Shown: positions 36,579 to 45,159, counted from the first letter of the stretch. The stretch: 64,000 nt of DNA from Rhodocyclaceae bacterium (GCA_019455325.1 JACFMQ010000001.1:197071-261070); one strand, 5' to 3'. Program-made: numbers and translations. Notes: generated by a model not told the origin, from the sequence alone.

Positions 36579-38636
36579 CATTTCCTCTTCGCCGGCGCCG
36601 GTTTCGCCCGCACCCGTCGGCGCCGGCCCCGGCAAGAAGAGGACGAAGCTGATTTTTTCGGCGGCCTCGCCCGTCGCACCGCCGTTCGTCAGTTCGACCG
36701 TGCCGCCGTGAATCCGGGCGATCCGCCGTACCAGATGCAGGCCCAGTCCGGCCCCCGGACGGTGTTGCGAGAGCCTGCCTCGGAAATATTTCTCGAACAG
36801 GCGGGGCACGTCGTCCGCCGGGATCGGCTCCCCGCCGTTCTGTACCTCGATCCGCACGCCGCCTCCCCAGGCGCCGGCCGCGTCCAGCAGCACCGCCTCT
36901 TCCGGCGGCGCGTGCCGATCCGCGTTCGCCAGCAGATTGCGCAGCGCCACCTTCAGCAGGGCGGGATCGCAGACGAAATCTTCCGGCAGGCGTTGCAGGT
37001 CGACGCAGATTCTTCCCGCCGGCCATTCCCGCACCAGTTCGCCGATCAGTTCGCCGATCAGTTCCGGCAATCGGCACGGCTGCGGGCAGAACACGGGCTC
37101 GGTCATTTCCATTCGGTCGGCGACGAGGTAGGTGTCGACCATGTCCGACATCCGCCGCACCGCATCGCGCAGGTTCTTGCAGCGGGCCGTCACCTCGTCC
37201 CAGGGCGCGTCGGGATTGCGCGCGATCTGCTGCGCGGTGACGTTGATGATGGCGAGCGGCGAGCGGAATTCGTGGGAAACCATCCCCGCGAAGCTGCGCT
37301 GCTCCTCCCGGATGCGTCGCTCGGCTTCCAGCGCCGCCGCCAGTTCGTTCTCGGTGAGCTTGCGCCATGCGATTTCGCGCTCCAGGTCGGCGGTGCGCGC
37401 GGCCACCTCCTGCTCCAGCCCCTCGTTCAGCCTCGCCTGCGCCTCGGCCGCCTGCATTCTCAGCGCGTCGTAGCGCGCGTGCAGCCGCAGGCTCATCAGC
37501 AGCATGTGGACCAGGGAGCCGAAGGAGGCCGCGTTGTTGGTCCACACGTTGGGCGGGAAGACGCCCATGTTGCGCAGGAAGCTCACGTAGACGCCGGCGT
37601 AGTAGATGCCGAAGGCGAAAAGGTAGAACTTCGCCGGCGGGTGGCCGCGCAGCAGCAGCAGGGTCGCCGTCCCCATCAGCAGCGGCGCCATCAGCAGGGC
37701 CGCCAGTTGCGCGGGGACGATGCCCGTGGCGAAATCGACCGTGAGCACGAGGCCCGCCGTGACCAGGCTGACCAGCGTTGCCGCGCCGACCACCGCCCGG
37801 CCGAAACGCGGCCACACCGAAGCCAGGTCGAGTTGCAGGACGGCGAACCGGGTACCCACGGCCAGCGCCACGCAGATGCCGCACGCCAGCAGCGGGTCGG
37901 AAAGCGCCACCGGGATGCCGAAGAGCATCTGGGGAAAGCCCACGGTGAGCATCTGGATGCCGGCGGCCAGCGAAACGTAGAGCAGATACCAGCCGCTTTG
38001 CGCCTCCCGCGTCATGCGCCAGAAAAAGGTGTGCAGGGCGATCAGCAGCAGGTAGCAGCCGAAGTAGAGCCCGTAATGCAGTGATTCGAGGCGGGAAAAA
38101 TCGTCGAAGGCATCGCGCTGCCAGACGTCGACCGTGCTCGACATCGCATTCTTCGATTCGAGCCTGAGCAGCAGCGTCACCGCCCGCGTTTCCGGCAGCG
38201 CCAGCGGAAAGGCCGGGCTGCGCGTACCGAGCGGCCAGGCGTCGCGCGCGACGTTCTCGCCGGCATCGGCGCGCGTCCATCTGCCGTCGGCTTCGAGCCG
38301 GAACAGCGTCGCCTCGTCGAGCAGGGCGTTGCCGAGGAGGAGCAGCCAGTCGGCGGGAGCCGACGCCGCCCGCGCCAGCGTCAGCCGCAGCCAGATCGCG
38401 TCCTGGGTGTAGCCGGCGGCGAGTTCCCCGGGCAGCGCCTGCCAGGCGCCGGCATCGGCCATGACTTCGTCCGGGGTCTTTTTCCCGGTCGCGTCCCGCA
38501 GGAAGGACAGCGCGCCGGCGCCGGAGACCCTGGGCGTGTCCGCGCCGAGGTGGAGCGGGTGAGGTGGCGGGGTGGCATGAACGCCGAGGGCGACGAATAG
38601 CCACAGCGGCAGCAGAAGGATGTAGGCGCGCTTCAT
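36561..38636 (-). CDS. 7TMR-DISM sensor histidine kinase
   Basis: 691 aa. Signal sequence/first hydrophobic segment (AYILLLPLWLFVALGVHA), then a periplasmic 7TMR-DISMED2 sensor domain (~residues 30-165; typically carbohydrate-binding-like). Next comes a block of seven predicted membrane helices (~185-395) starting LHYGLYFGCYLLLIALHTFF, and a short coiled coil. The HisKA H-box MVSHEFRSPLAIINV has its phospho-His near residue 455. The HATPase domain shows NLLANADRHAP and GAGLGLHLVRRIARIHGG. It is divergent from a response regulator whose start is 35-50 bases away, so the two form one two-component system. The signal sensed is unknown; context suggests control of the adjacent secreted exoproteins. 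Confidence 0.88.
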   Translation of the reverse strand: MKRAYILLLPLWLFVALGVHATPPPHPLHLGADTPRVSGAGALSFLRDATGKKTPDEVMADAGAWQALPGELAAGYTQDAIWLRLTLARAASAPADWLLLLGNALLDEATLFRLEADGRWTRADAGENVARDAWPLGTRSPAFPLALPETRAVTLLLRLESKNAMSSTVDVWQRDAFDDFSRLESLHYGLYFGCYLLLIALHTFFWRMTREAQSGWYLLYVSLAAGIQMLTVGFPQMLFGIPVALSDPLLACGICVALAVGTRFAVLQLDLASVWPRFGRAVVGAATLVSLVTAGLVLTVDFATGIVPAQLAALLMAPLLMGTATLLLLRGHPPAKFYLFAFGIYYAGVYVSFLRNMGVFPPNVWTNNAASFGSLVHMLLMSLRLHARYDALRMQAAEAQARLNEGLEQEVAARTADLEREIAWRKLTENELAAALEAERRIREEQRSFAGMVSHEFRSPLAIINVTAQQIARNPDAPWDEVTARCKNLRDAVRRMSDMVDTYLVADRMEMTEPVFCPQPCRLPELIGELIGELVREWPAGRICVDLQRLPEDFVCDPALLKVALRNLLANADRHAPPEEAVLLDAAGAWGGGVRIEVQNGGEPIPADDVPRLFEKYFRGRLSQHRPGAGLGLHLVRRIARIHGGTVELTNGGATGEAAEKISFVLFLPGPAPTGAGETGAGEEEMKRPAE

Positions 38637-38670
38637 GGGCCGCTAGAATAGCACCCTGAAATCAGCCAAC

Positions 38671-39378
38671 ATGCCACCGGCAAGCGACATGACCCGCCAC
38701 CTGATCCTGCTCGAAGACGAACGCATCCTGCGCCAGGAACTCGCCGCCTTTCTCGGCGAGGCCGGCTGGATCGTCGAGGCGGTCGCCGATCTGCGCGGCT
38801 TCCGCGCCCGCTACGACGCCGCGCGGCACAGCATCGCCGTCATCGACCTCGGTCTGCCCGACGGCGACGGCATGGATCTGATCCGCGAACTGCGCGGCCA
38901 CGGCAATCCCCTGGGCATCGTCGTCCTCACCGCGCGCGGCGCGATCCGGGATCGGGTGGCCGGGCTGGCGGACGGCGCCGACTACTACCTGCCGAAGACC
39001 GCCGATCTCGACGAAATCGCCGCCACGCTCGCGGCGCTCGCCCGCCGGCTCGACGACCGGAACGCCAGGCCCGCGGCCTGGCTGCTCGAAACCGCCGCCC
39101 GCCGGCTCACCCCGCCCGGATGCGCGCCGATTCCGCTCTCCCGGCAGGATCTCCTCGTGCTGCACGCCCTGATGGCGAGGCAGGGCGACAACGTCAGCCG
39201 CCAGGAAATCGTCGCCGCGCTCGGCGAAGACTTCCTCAGCTACGACCAGCGGCGCCTGGACACCCAGATGCGCCGCCTGCGCCGCAAGGTCGAGGCGGCC
39301 GCCGGCATCTCCCTGCCCGTCAACGCCGCGCGCAACGCCGGCTACTGCTTTTTCGAGACGGTGAGCATCCGGGCCTGA
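38671..39378 (+). CDS. OmpR-type response regulator
   Basis: 235 aa (229 if the second ATG at 38689 is used; neither has a strong ribosome binding site). Receiver domain: acidic pocket LLEDERI, phospho-acceptor Asp in AVIDLGLPDGDGMDL (about residue 59), Thr in VVLTARG, and Lys in YYLPKT. C-terminal winged-helix domain from about residue 140: RLDTQMRRLRRKVEA is the recognition helix region and NAARNAGYCFF the wing. Partner of the divergent histidine kinase. Forty bases after its stop begin four tandem 10-bp repeats in front of the TPS locus, the pattern expected for dimers of this regulator class. Confidence 0.88.
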   Translation: MPPASDMTRHLILLEDERILRQELAAFLGEAGWIVEAVADLRGFRARYDAARHSIAVIDLGLPDGDGMDLIRELRGHGNPLGIVVLTARGAIRDRVAGLADGADYYLPKTADLDEIAATLAALARRLDDRNARPAAWLLETAARRLTPPGCAPIPLSRQDLLVLHALMARQGDNVSRQEIVAALGEDFLSYDQRRLDTQMRRLRRKVEAAAGISLPVNAARNAGYCFFETVSIRA

Positions 39379-39401
39379 GCGCCCCGGCATCCCGCTGCGC
39401 C

Positions 39402-39568
39402 GGATTTCCCGGCGCGCTCAGATTTCCTCAGATTCGCTCAGGTTTGCTCGATTTCGGCAATCCTCCCGTTCGTTATGCTCCGGGCCACGAATCGGCATGA
39501 CCAGGGAGTGTTCCGCCCATGAGCAGGCTTCATCGCCTCGCCCGGGGCGGCCCACATGCCCTCGTTGC
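39402..39568 (+). repeat. Duplicated promoter/leader segment, copy 1 (in front of tpsA1)
   Basis: About 167 bases closely matching 51335-51501. The first 117 bases align without gaps from GGATTTCCCGG to the start codon. It contains the tandem 10-mers, the -10 box, the ribosome binding site and the first ~50 bases of a tpsB coding sequence. Similarity ends at about 39568, where tpsA-type sequence begins shortly afterwards. Confidence 0.85.
39417..39479 (+). promoter_or_regulatory. Tandem 10-bp regulator boxes and -10 element of the tpsA1 locus
   Basis: Four back-to-back 10-mers of consensus CTCAGNTTNN (39417-39426, 39427-39436, 39437-39446, and a diverged CTCGATTTCG at 39447-39456). TATGCT (39474-39479) lies 17 bases further on. 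There is no good -35 hexamer; the last box occupies that position, as at activator-dependent promoters. One box per helical turn suits tandem binding of an OmpR-type regulator such as the one encoded just upstream. Confidence 0.6.
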
Positions 39569-39582
39569 CCGGGGTCGCCGCC
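39519..39582 (+). pseudogene. Vestige of a tpsB gene start
   Basis: ATG at 39519 with its ribosome binding site and ~16 following codons (MSRLHRLARGGPHALV) correspond to the intact tpsB start at 51452 (MNRLHRPIRGSRHTLI). After about 39568 the tpsB match stops and tpsA1 starts at 39583. The rest of the ~1.7-kb transporter gene is missing. The vestigial frame reads on out of phase with tpsA1 to 40118. An in-frame ATG at 39556 could alternatively extend TpsA1 by nine residues. Confidence 0.75.
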
Positions 39583-40847
39583 ATGAACCACACCTACCGT
39601 CTCGTCTGGAACGAAGAGAATCAGCGCTATGTGCCGGCGCCGGAATGCGCCCGCACCCGCGGCAAGCGCAGCGGCGGCGTGCTCTGGTCAGTCGTGCACG
39701 CCCTTGCCGCCGCCTTCGCGCCGCCAAGGGTTGCTCAGGCGCCGGCGGAGAACGCCCTGCCGAGCGGCGGCCAGGTGGTTGCCGGGCAGGCCGGCATCCG
39801 CCAGAGCGGCAACCGGATGACCGTCGATCAGGCCAGCAGCCGGGCGGTGATCGACTGGCAGGGCTTCGACATCGGCAGCCAGGCCGCGGTGCATTTCAAC
39901 CAGCCCTCGGCCGACGCGGTGGCGCTCAACCGCGTGCTTGCCGGCGACGCCAGCCGGATCCACGGCCAGCTCACGGCCAACGGCCAGGTGTGGCTGGTGA
40001 ACCCGAAGGGCGTGATCTTCGGCGCCGGCAGCCGGGTAAGCGTCGGCGGGCTGGTGGCCTCGACGATGGACATCACGAACGCGGATTTCATGGCCGGCAA
40101 GGCGGTGTTCGACCGTGACGGCGCCATCGGCGGCATCGAGAACCACGGCCAGATCACCGCTGCCGACGGCGGGCTGGTGGCGCTGCTGGCGCCGGCGGTG
40201 AAGAACGACGGCATCGTCAGCGCCCGGCTCGGCAAGGTGGTGCTGGCCGCCGGCGAGCGGATCGCGCTCGACATCGACGCCGACGGCCTGCTGTCGGTGG
40301 CGGTCGATCCGGCGGCGGTGAAGACGCTGATCGAGAACCGGCAGCTCATCGTCGCCGACGGCGGCGAGGTGGTGATGACCGGCCGGGCGGCGAACCTGCT
40401 CTCGGCGAGCGTCGTGACCAAGCACGGCACGGTGCAGGCGCGGACGATGGCCGGGCGGGAAGGGCGCATCCTGCTGCTGGCCGACATGGAGCACGGCAGG
40501 ACCGAGGTCAGTGGCACGCTGGATGCCAGCGCGCCCGACGGTGGCAACGGCGGCTTCATCGAAACCAGCGCGGCGAAGGTCAGCTTCGACGACGCAGTGC
40601 TCATCACCACCAAAGCCGGAAAAAACGGCAAGAACGGCCGGTGGCTGATCGACCCGAGCGACTTCACCATTGCCGAATCGGGCGGCGACATCACCGGCGC
40701 CCTCCTGTCCAGCCAACTGGGCGAGGGCGACGTCGAAATCCAGAGCAGCCTCGGCGGCGCGGGGGGCGGCGGCGACATCCACGTGAACGACGCCGTGAGC
40801 TGGAGCGAAAACACCCTGACGCTGACCGCCGCCCGCGACATCAACAT
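39583..40847 (+). pseudogene. TPS exoprotein TpsA1, 5' part (interrupted by transposon)
   Basis: Encodes ~421 residues of a filamentous-haemagglutinin-like exoprotein. MNHTYRLVWNEENQRYVPAP is an extended signal peptide region (ESPR), followed by a hydrophobic core cut near VAQ (~residue 52) and the TPS secretion domain (SGNRMTVDQASSRAVIDW ... LNRVLAGDASRIHGQL). The usual NPN motif is NPKG here (residues ~140-143); the paralogue tpsA2 has NPNG. The frame is broken after ...TAARDIN by a transposon, reading 12 codons into it before a stop. Deleting the element and one target copy restores an open frame with the 3' part, giving a 966-aa protein. The fragment could still be secreted as a truncated protein. 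Confidence 0.9.
40843..40847. repeat. Target site duplication, left copy
   Basis: AACAT directly before the left inverted repeat, identical to 49609-49613. Five-base duplications are the rule for Tn3-family transposition. Confidence 0.95.
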
Positions 40848-40885
40848 GGGGTCGTCTCAGAAAACGGAAAATAAAGCACGTTAAG
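40848..40885 (+). repeat. Left terminal inverted repeat of the transposon
   Basis: 38 bases beginning GGGGTCGTCTCAG and ending CACGTTAAG, the Tn21-subgroup end pattern. Exact reverse complement of 49571-49608. Contains the tnpR stop codon (40881-40883). Confidence 0.97.
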
Positions 40886-41444
40886 CTCCAATTTCGCGCA
40901 GGTACTGGTACAACGTTTCGCGGCTGATGCCAAATTCACGGGCCAGCTTTGCCTTTTGTTCGCCGGCCTTGACGCGTTGCAGAAGTTCAGCGGCGCGTTC
41001 GGGCGAAAGCGCTTTCTTGCGGCCCCTGTAAGCTCCGCGCTGTTTGGCGAGCGCGATGCCTTCCCTCTGCCGCTCGCGGATCAATGCTCGCTCGAACTCG
41101 GCGAACGCGCCCATGACCGACAACATCAAGTTCGCCATCGGCGAATCCTCGCCGGTGAAGGTCAGGCATTCTTTGACGAACTCGATGCGCACACCGCGCC
41201 TGGTCAGCTTTTGCACAAGGCGGCGCAGGTCATCGAGGTTGCGGGCCAAGCGATCCATGCTGTGCACCACCACCGTATCTCCTTCGCGCACGAAGGCCAG
41301 CAGCGAGTCAAGTTCTGGGCGCTGGGTGTCCTTGCCCGATGCCTTGTCGGTGAATACCTTTCCGACTTCGACCTGTTCCAGTTGCCGCTCCGGGTTTTGG
41401 TCGAAGCTGCTGACCCGGACGTAGCCGATACGTTGACCTTGCAA
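40881..41444 (-). CDS. tnpR: Tn3-family serine resolvase TnpR
   Basis: 187 aa. It resolves the cointegrate formed during replicative transposition. RIGYVRVSSFDQNPERQLEQ carries the catalytic Ser; VVVHSMDRLARNLDDLR and FAEFERALIRERQREG follow; the C-terminal helix-turn-helix is REFGISRETLYQYLREIG. The open frame runs to 41504, but family members begin around MQGQRIGYV, which here needs a TTG at 41444. It reads outward toward the left end and stops inside the inverted repeat. Confidence 0.93.
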   Translation of the reverse strand: MQGQRIGYVRVSSFDQNPERQLEQVEVGKVFTDKASGKDTQRPELDSLLAFVREGDTVVVHSMDRLARNLDDLRRLVQKLTRRGVRIEFVKECLTFTGEDSPMANLMLSVMGAFAEFERALIRERQREGIALAKQRGAYRGRKKALSPERAAELLQRVKAGEQKAKLAREFGISRETLYQYLREIGA

Positions 41445-41600
41445 GATGCCCCCAAACAGAAAAGTGTCAGGAATAAATCTATGACCTTGAGCAGCCTGTG
41501 TCAATAAATTAAGCGATGGAGTCTATCCGGACGTTTCTGGGTAGGCTGTCCTGACGTCAGGTTAGGGCATAGTCTAAGCGGACAGAGCAACGCGCTTGCA
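41445..41600. other. Probable res recombination site region
   Basis: Non-coding gap between tnpR and arsR where resolvase sites are expected. It contains the 12-bp palindrome CCTGACGTCAGG (41550-41561) and other short TGTC/GACA-type half-sites. Exact subsites I-III were not resolved by eye. Confidence 0.5.
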
Positions 41601-41623
41601 TCGTTTGATATTTGTAGTATTAT
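41596..41623 (+). promoter_or_regulatory. Putative ars promoter
   Basis: TTGCAT (41596-41601), 16-base spacer, TATTAT (41618-41623), in a strongly AT-rich stretch. The predicted start is about 41630, the arsR ATG itself, so the message may be leaderless. The A/T-rich TTGATATTTGTAGTATTA block is a plausible ArsR operator. Confidence 0.5.
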
Positions 41624-41629
41624 TTAAAT

Positions 41630-42007
41630 ATGGAAAAGCAAGTCGCAACATCGATCTTCGAATCCCTCTCATCGGGCTTGCGCTTGGACGTGTTCAGGCT
41701 GTTGGTCAAGAAGGGGCCAGACGGCATGGTGGCGGGCGAGATTGCGAACGCGCTGGATGTGCCGCCGGCCAACCTCTCTTTTCACCTGAAGGCGCTGTCA
41801 CAAGCTCGCTTGGTGACGGTTGAGCAGGAGGGCCGCTTCCAACGTTACCGAGCGGACATCCCGTTGATGTTGGATCTGATCGCGTACCTCACGGATGAGT
41901 GTTGCACTGGCAGTCCCGCTAAATGCGTAGAAATGGTTGCTGCCTCGAACTGCGCCAAGGAACTGTTGCCCCCCCTGTCACCCACTCCAACGAAAGCGAC
42001 AACATGA
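41630..42007 (+). CDS. arsR: ArsR-family arsenite-responsive repressor
   Basis: 125 aa winged helix. The DNA-binding helix is DVPPANLSFHLKALSQARLV. There is no ELCVCDL-type metal site in the recognition helix. Instead cysteines lie near the C-terminus (Cys91-Cys92 and Cys99 in DECCTGSPAKC), the arrangement of the Acidithiobacillus ferrooxidans type of ArsR that binds As(III) with C-terminal thiols. No Shine-Dalgarno sequence precedes the ATG. It overlaps arsC by 4 bases and probably represses the whole operon. Confidence 0.9.
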   Translation: MEKQVATSIFESLSSGLRLDVFRLLVKKGPDGMVAGEIANALDVPPANLSFHLKALSQARLVTVEQEGRFQRYRADIPLMLDLIAYLTDECCTGSPAKCVEMVAASNCAKELLPPLSPTPTKATT

Positions 42008-42483
42008 ATATCCTGTTTCTTTGTACCGGTAACTCCTGCCGTTCTATTTTGGCGGAAGCGGTCTTTAACCACTTGGCTCCGACAGGCTGGAAAGCCATGA
42101 GTGCGGGAAGTCAGCCGACCGGGACCGTCCATCCGCGTTCCCTGGCGCGCTTGGCGCGTGAAGGTATCGACACGAACGGACTGCACAGTAAATCATGGGA
42201 CAACCTGCCGCAGGTCCCGGATGTGGTCATCACCGTGTGCTCGAATGCTGCTGGGGAAACCTGTCCGGCGTATCTTGGCGCGGTACTGCGTGCGCATTGG
42301 GGTGTTGACGATCCCGCTCATGCCACAGGGACCGAAGCGGAAATCGAAGCCGCGTTCACGACGGCCTACCGTATCTTGCGGCGTCGCATCGAAGCCTTCC
42401 TCGCGCTGCCGTTGGCGCAGCTTGCGCACGACCGGACACGCTTGAAGGCGGAACTGGATCGGATTGGGGCGCTTTCGGCGTAG
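42004..42483 (+). CDS. arsC: Arsenate reductase, low-molecular-weight phosphatase type
   Basis: 159 aa. It reduces arsenate to arsenite for export. The N-terminal P-loop ILFLCTGNSCRSILAEA contains C-X5-R (Cys7 to Arg13), the LMW tyrosine phosphatase/ArsC fold; VITVCSNAAGETCP carries the additional redox cysteines. ATG at 42004 was chosen because it begins the conserved core and overlaps the arsR stop (ATGA); upstream codons in the open frame are arsR shadow. The electron donor (thioredoxin or other thiol) cannot be decided here. Confidence 0.93.
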   Translation: MNILFLCTGNSCRSILAEAVFNHLAPTGWKAMSAGSQPTGTVHPRSLARLAREGIDTNGLHSKSWDNLPQVPDVVITVCSNAAGETCPAYLGAVLRAHWGVDDPAHATGTEAEIEAAFTTAYRILRRRIEAFLALPLAQLAHDRTRLKAELDRIGALSA

Positions 42484-42524
42484 TTTTTTTTAACTTATAT
42501 TTGAATACTTGATGGAGAGTTTAA

Positions 42525-42893
42525 ATGAAGAAGATCGAAGTGTTTGACCCATCGCTGTGTTGCAGCACCGGCGTCTGCGGCGTGGAGGTTGACCAAGCCT
42601 TGGTGACTTTTGCTGCTGATGTTGATTGGGCGAAGCAGAACGGCGCGCACATCGAGCGCTACAACCTGGCGCAGCAGCCACAGATGTTTGCCGACAACGC
42701 GACCGTAAAAGGATTTTTGCAGCGCTCCGGTCAGGATGCGCTACCACTGATCCTGGTCGATGGTGAAGTGGCGCTCGCGGGACGTTATCCGAAGCGGGCT
42801 GAATTGGCCCTCTGGATCGGCATTGATCAACCGGCAGACGCCGCCAAGCCGGCGACGGGCGGTTGCTGCTCCGGCCCGCGTGGCTGCTGCTGA
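42525..42893 (+). CDS. arsD: Arsenite metallochaperone ArsD
   Basis: 122 aa. It passes As(III) to the ArsA ATPase. Vicinal cysteine pairs are at 12-13 (LCCSTGVCG), 114-115 and 121-122 (GGCCSGPRGCC), closely matching the three pairs of plasmid ArsD. Cys18 is also present. It follows arsC by 41 bases with a ribosome binding site (TGGAGAG) and precedes arsA. Confidence 0.95.
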   Translation: MKKIEVFDPSLCCSTGVCGVEVDQALVTFAADVDWAKQNGAHIERYNLAQQPQMFADNATVKGFLQRSGQDALPLILVDGEVALAGRYPKRAELALWIGIDQPADAAKPATGGCCSGPRGCC

Positions 42894-42910
42894 ACAACAT
42901 GGAGAAAACA

Positions 42911-44674
42911 ATGATGAAATTCCTGCAACTTCCTCCCCGTTTTCTGTTTTTCACGGGCAAGGGTGGCGTCGGCAAGACCTCGATTGCCTGCGCCACGGCC
43001 ATTCAGTTAGCCGAAGCCGGAAAGCGCGTCCTCCTGGTCAGTACCGACCCGGCATCCAATGTCGGGCAGGTATTTGGTGTCGATATCGGTAATCGCGTCA
43101 CACCGATTCCGGCGGTTCCACGTCTTTCTGCTCTGGAGATTGATCCCGAGGCAGCGGCCAGTGCCTATCGGGAGCGCCTGGTCGGCCCGGTCCGCGGCGT
43201 GCTTCCTGATGACGTGGTGAAGGGCATCGAGGAATCGTTGTCCGGCGCGTGCACCACCGAAATTGCCGCATTTGACGAGTTCACCGCGCTACTGACCAAC
43301 GCGGCACTCACGGCTGATTACGAGCACATCATCTTTGACACTGCGCCCACCGGCCACACTATCCGCTTGCTGCAACTGCCGGGTGCGTGGAGCGGCTTCC
43401 TGGAAGCCGGCAAGGGCGATGCCTCGTGCCTCGGCCCGCTGGCCGGTCTGGAAAAGCAGCGTACACAGTACAAGGCGGCTGTTGAAGCCTTGGCTGATCC
43501 GCTGCAAACCCGCCTGGTGCTGGTCGCTCGCGCCCAGCAGGCGACCTTGCGCGAGGTAGCCCGAACCCACGAAGAACTGGCAGCCATAGGCCTCAAACAG
43601 CAACATCTCGTCATCAACGGCATCCTGCCTCACGTCGAAGCCGCTACCGACCCGCTGGCCGCTGCAATCCACGAACGGGAACAAACGGCGCTGAAGAACA
43701 TCCCGGCTACGTTGACTGCGCTTCCGCGTGATCATGTAGAACTCAAGCCCTTCAATCTCGTCGGCCTTGAAGCACTGCGGCAGTTGCTGACCGACCTTCC
43801 TCCACAATCACCCGCAGCGGTTGATTCCCCGATCGAACTCGACGAGCCCAGCGTGGCCGAGCTGATCGACGGCATCGCGGCGGATGGACACGGGCTGATC
43901 ATGTTGATGGGCAAGGGTGGTGTAGGCAAGACAACCCTGGCGGCCGCCATCGCGGTCGAACTGGCGCATCGCGGCTTACCGGTGCATCTGACGACCTCCG
44001 ATCCTGCTGCCCACTTGACCGACACACTGGATTCCTCGCTCGATAATCTGACCGTGAGCCGAATCGATCCGCATGCCGAGACCGAGCGCTATCGCCAGCA
44101 CGTCCTGGAAACCAAGGGCGCTCAACTCGATGCCGAAGGTCGCGCGCTGTTGGAAGAGGATCTGCGTTCGCCCTGCACGGAAGAGATTGCTGTCTTCCAG
44201 GCGTTCTCCCGCATCATTCGCGAGGCCGGGAAAAAGTTCGTCGTCATGGACACGGCCCCGACCGGGCACACCTTGCTCCTGCTCGACGCGACGGGTGCGT
44301 ATCACCGCGAAGTGTCACGACAAATGGGCAAGACCGGCGTGCACTTCACGACGCCGATGATGCAATTGCAGGACCCGAAGCAAACGAAGGTACTCGTCGT
44401 CACGCTGGCAGAGACGACGCCGGTACTGGAGGCCGCCAACCTGCAAGCTGACTTGCGCCGTGCCGGGATCGAGCCATGGGCCTGGATCATCAACACAAGC
44501 GTGGCGGCGGCTTTGGCCAAGTCGCCGTTACTGCGTCAGCGTGCGGCCAACGAGCTACGCGAAATCAGCGCCGTGGCCAATCAGCACGCGGACCGTTACG
44601 CGGTTGTCCCGCTTCTGAAGGAAGAACCGATCGGTGCAGAACGACTGCGTGCGCTCATCCATCCCCAAACATAG
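42911..44674 (+). CDS. arsA: Arsenite-transporting ATPase ArsA
   Basis: 587 aa with two tandem ATPase halves, each with a P-loop GKGGVGKT (residues ~16 and ~334) and each with a DTAPTGHT switch. It energises arsenite export through ArsB. Candidate metal-site cysteines are in SGACTTEIAAF and RSPCTEEIAVF. The ATG at 42911 lies 8 bases after GGAG; earlier in-frame ATGs (42863, 42899) overlap arsD or the ribosome binding site. Full length for the duplicated type. Confidence 0.96.
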   Translation: MMKFLQLPPRFLFFTGKGGVGKTSIACATAIQLAEAGKRVLLVSTDPASNVGQVFGVDIGNRVTPIPAVPRLSALEIDPEAAASAYRERLVGPVRGVLPDDVVKGIEESLSGACTTEIAAFDEFTALLTNAALTADYEHIIFDTAPTGHTIRLLQLPGAWSGFLEAGKGDASCLGPLAGLEKQRTQYKAAVEALADPLQTRLVLVARAQQATLREVARTHEELAAIGLKQQHLVINGILPHVEAATDPLAAAIHEREQTALKNIPATLTALPRDHVELKPFNLVGLEALRQLLTDLPPQSPAAVDSPIELDEPSVAELIDGIAADGHGLIMLMGKGGVGKTTLAAAIAVELAHRGLPVHLTTSDPAAHLTDTLDSSLDNLTVSRIDPHAETERYRQHVLETKGAQLDAEGRALLEEDLRSPCTEEIAVFQAFSRIIREAGKKFVVMDTAPTGHTLLLLDATGAYHREVSRQMGKTGVHFTTPMMQLQDPKQTKVLVVTLAETTPVLEAANLQADLRRAGIEPWAWIINTSVAAALAKSPLLRQRAANELREISAVANQHADRYAVVPLLKEEPIGAERLRALIHPQT

Positions 44675-44684
44675 GAGATCGACC

Positions 44685-45158
44685 ATGTTGATCCGGAATT
44701 ACATGACGCCCGATCCGGTAACCATTCAACCTGAAACACCGGTTGAGGACATCGCGAGGCTGCTGCTTGCCCATCGCATCAACGGCGTTCCGGTGGTCGA
44801 CGGCGCTGGTCGGCTGATCGGCGTTGTGACTGCGGAGGACTTGATTCACCGGGGAGCGGACGAACGGCTTGAACCACGTGAATCGATTTGGAAGGAGAAT
44901 TTCTGGGTTTCCTTTCTTGGCCCAAAGGGGACACAGCGTGACAAGGCCGAGGGGCGTACTGCCGCAGAGGTAATGACCACGGAAGTGCATAGCGTCGCGC
45001 CTGCCATGCATCCCTCCGTTGCAGCCCGGCTGATGGTGGATCATCACTTAACGTCCCTTCCTGTCGTGGAGGATGGGAAAGTGATCGGCGTCATCTCCCG
45101 GATTGACCTCTTGAGCCTTCTTAAAGAACTCGAAAACCCGCTGAAAAGAGAGAATTGA
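44685..45158 (+). CDS. CBS-domain pair protein in ars operon
   Basis: 157 aa consisting of two CBS motifs: residues ~7-60 ([42 protein letters not shown]) and ~97-152 ([40 protein letters not shown]). A charged linker with a [15 protein letters not shown] segment joins them. CBS pairs bind adenine nucleotides and regulate partner proteins. It sits between the ATPase gene arsA and the pump gene arsB, which starts one base after its stop. A role in tuning the pump to energy state is possible but unproven. Confidence 0.88.
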   Translation: MLIRNYMTPDPVTIQPETPVEDIARLLLAHRINGVPVVDGAGRLIGVVTAEDLIHRGADERLEPRESIWKENFWVSFLGPKGTQRDKAEGRTAAEVMTTEVHSVAPAMHPSVAARLMVDHHLTSLPVVEDGKVIGVISRIDLLSLLKELENPLKREN

Positions 45159-45159
45159 C

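Noticed and set aside
38671-38706. Choosing the first or second ATG of the response regulator
   Set aside because: Neither has a clear ribosome binding site; the longer form was kept and the ambiguity noted, not treated as a finding.
40956-41507. 183-aa open frame antisense to tnpR
   Set aside because: Shadow of the resolvase, which has all its motifs.
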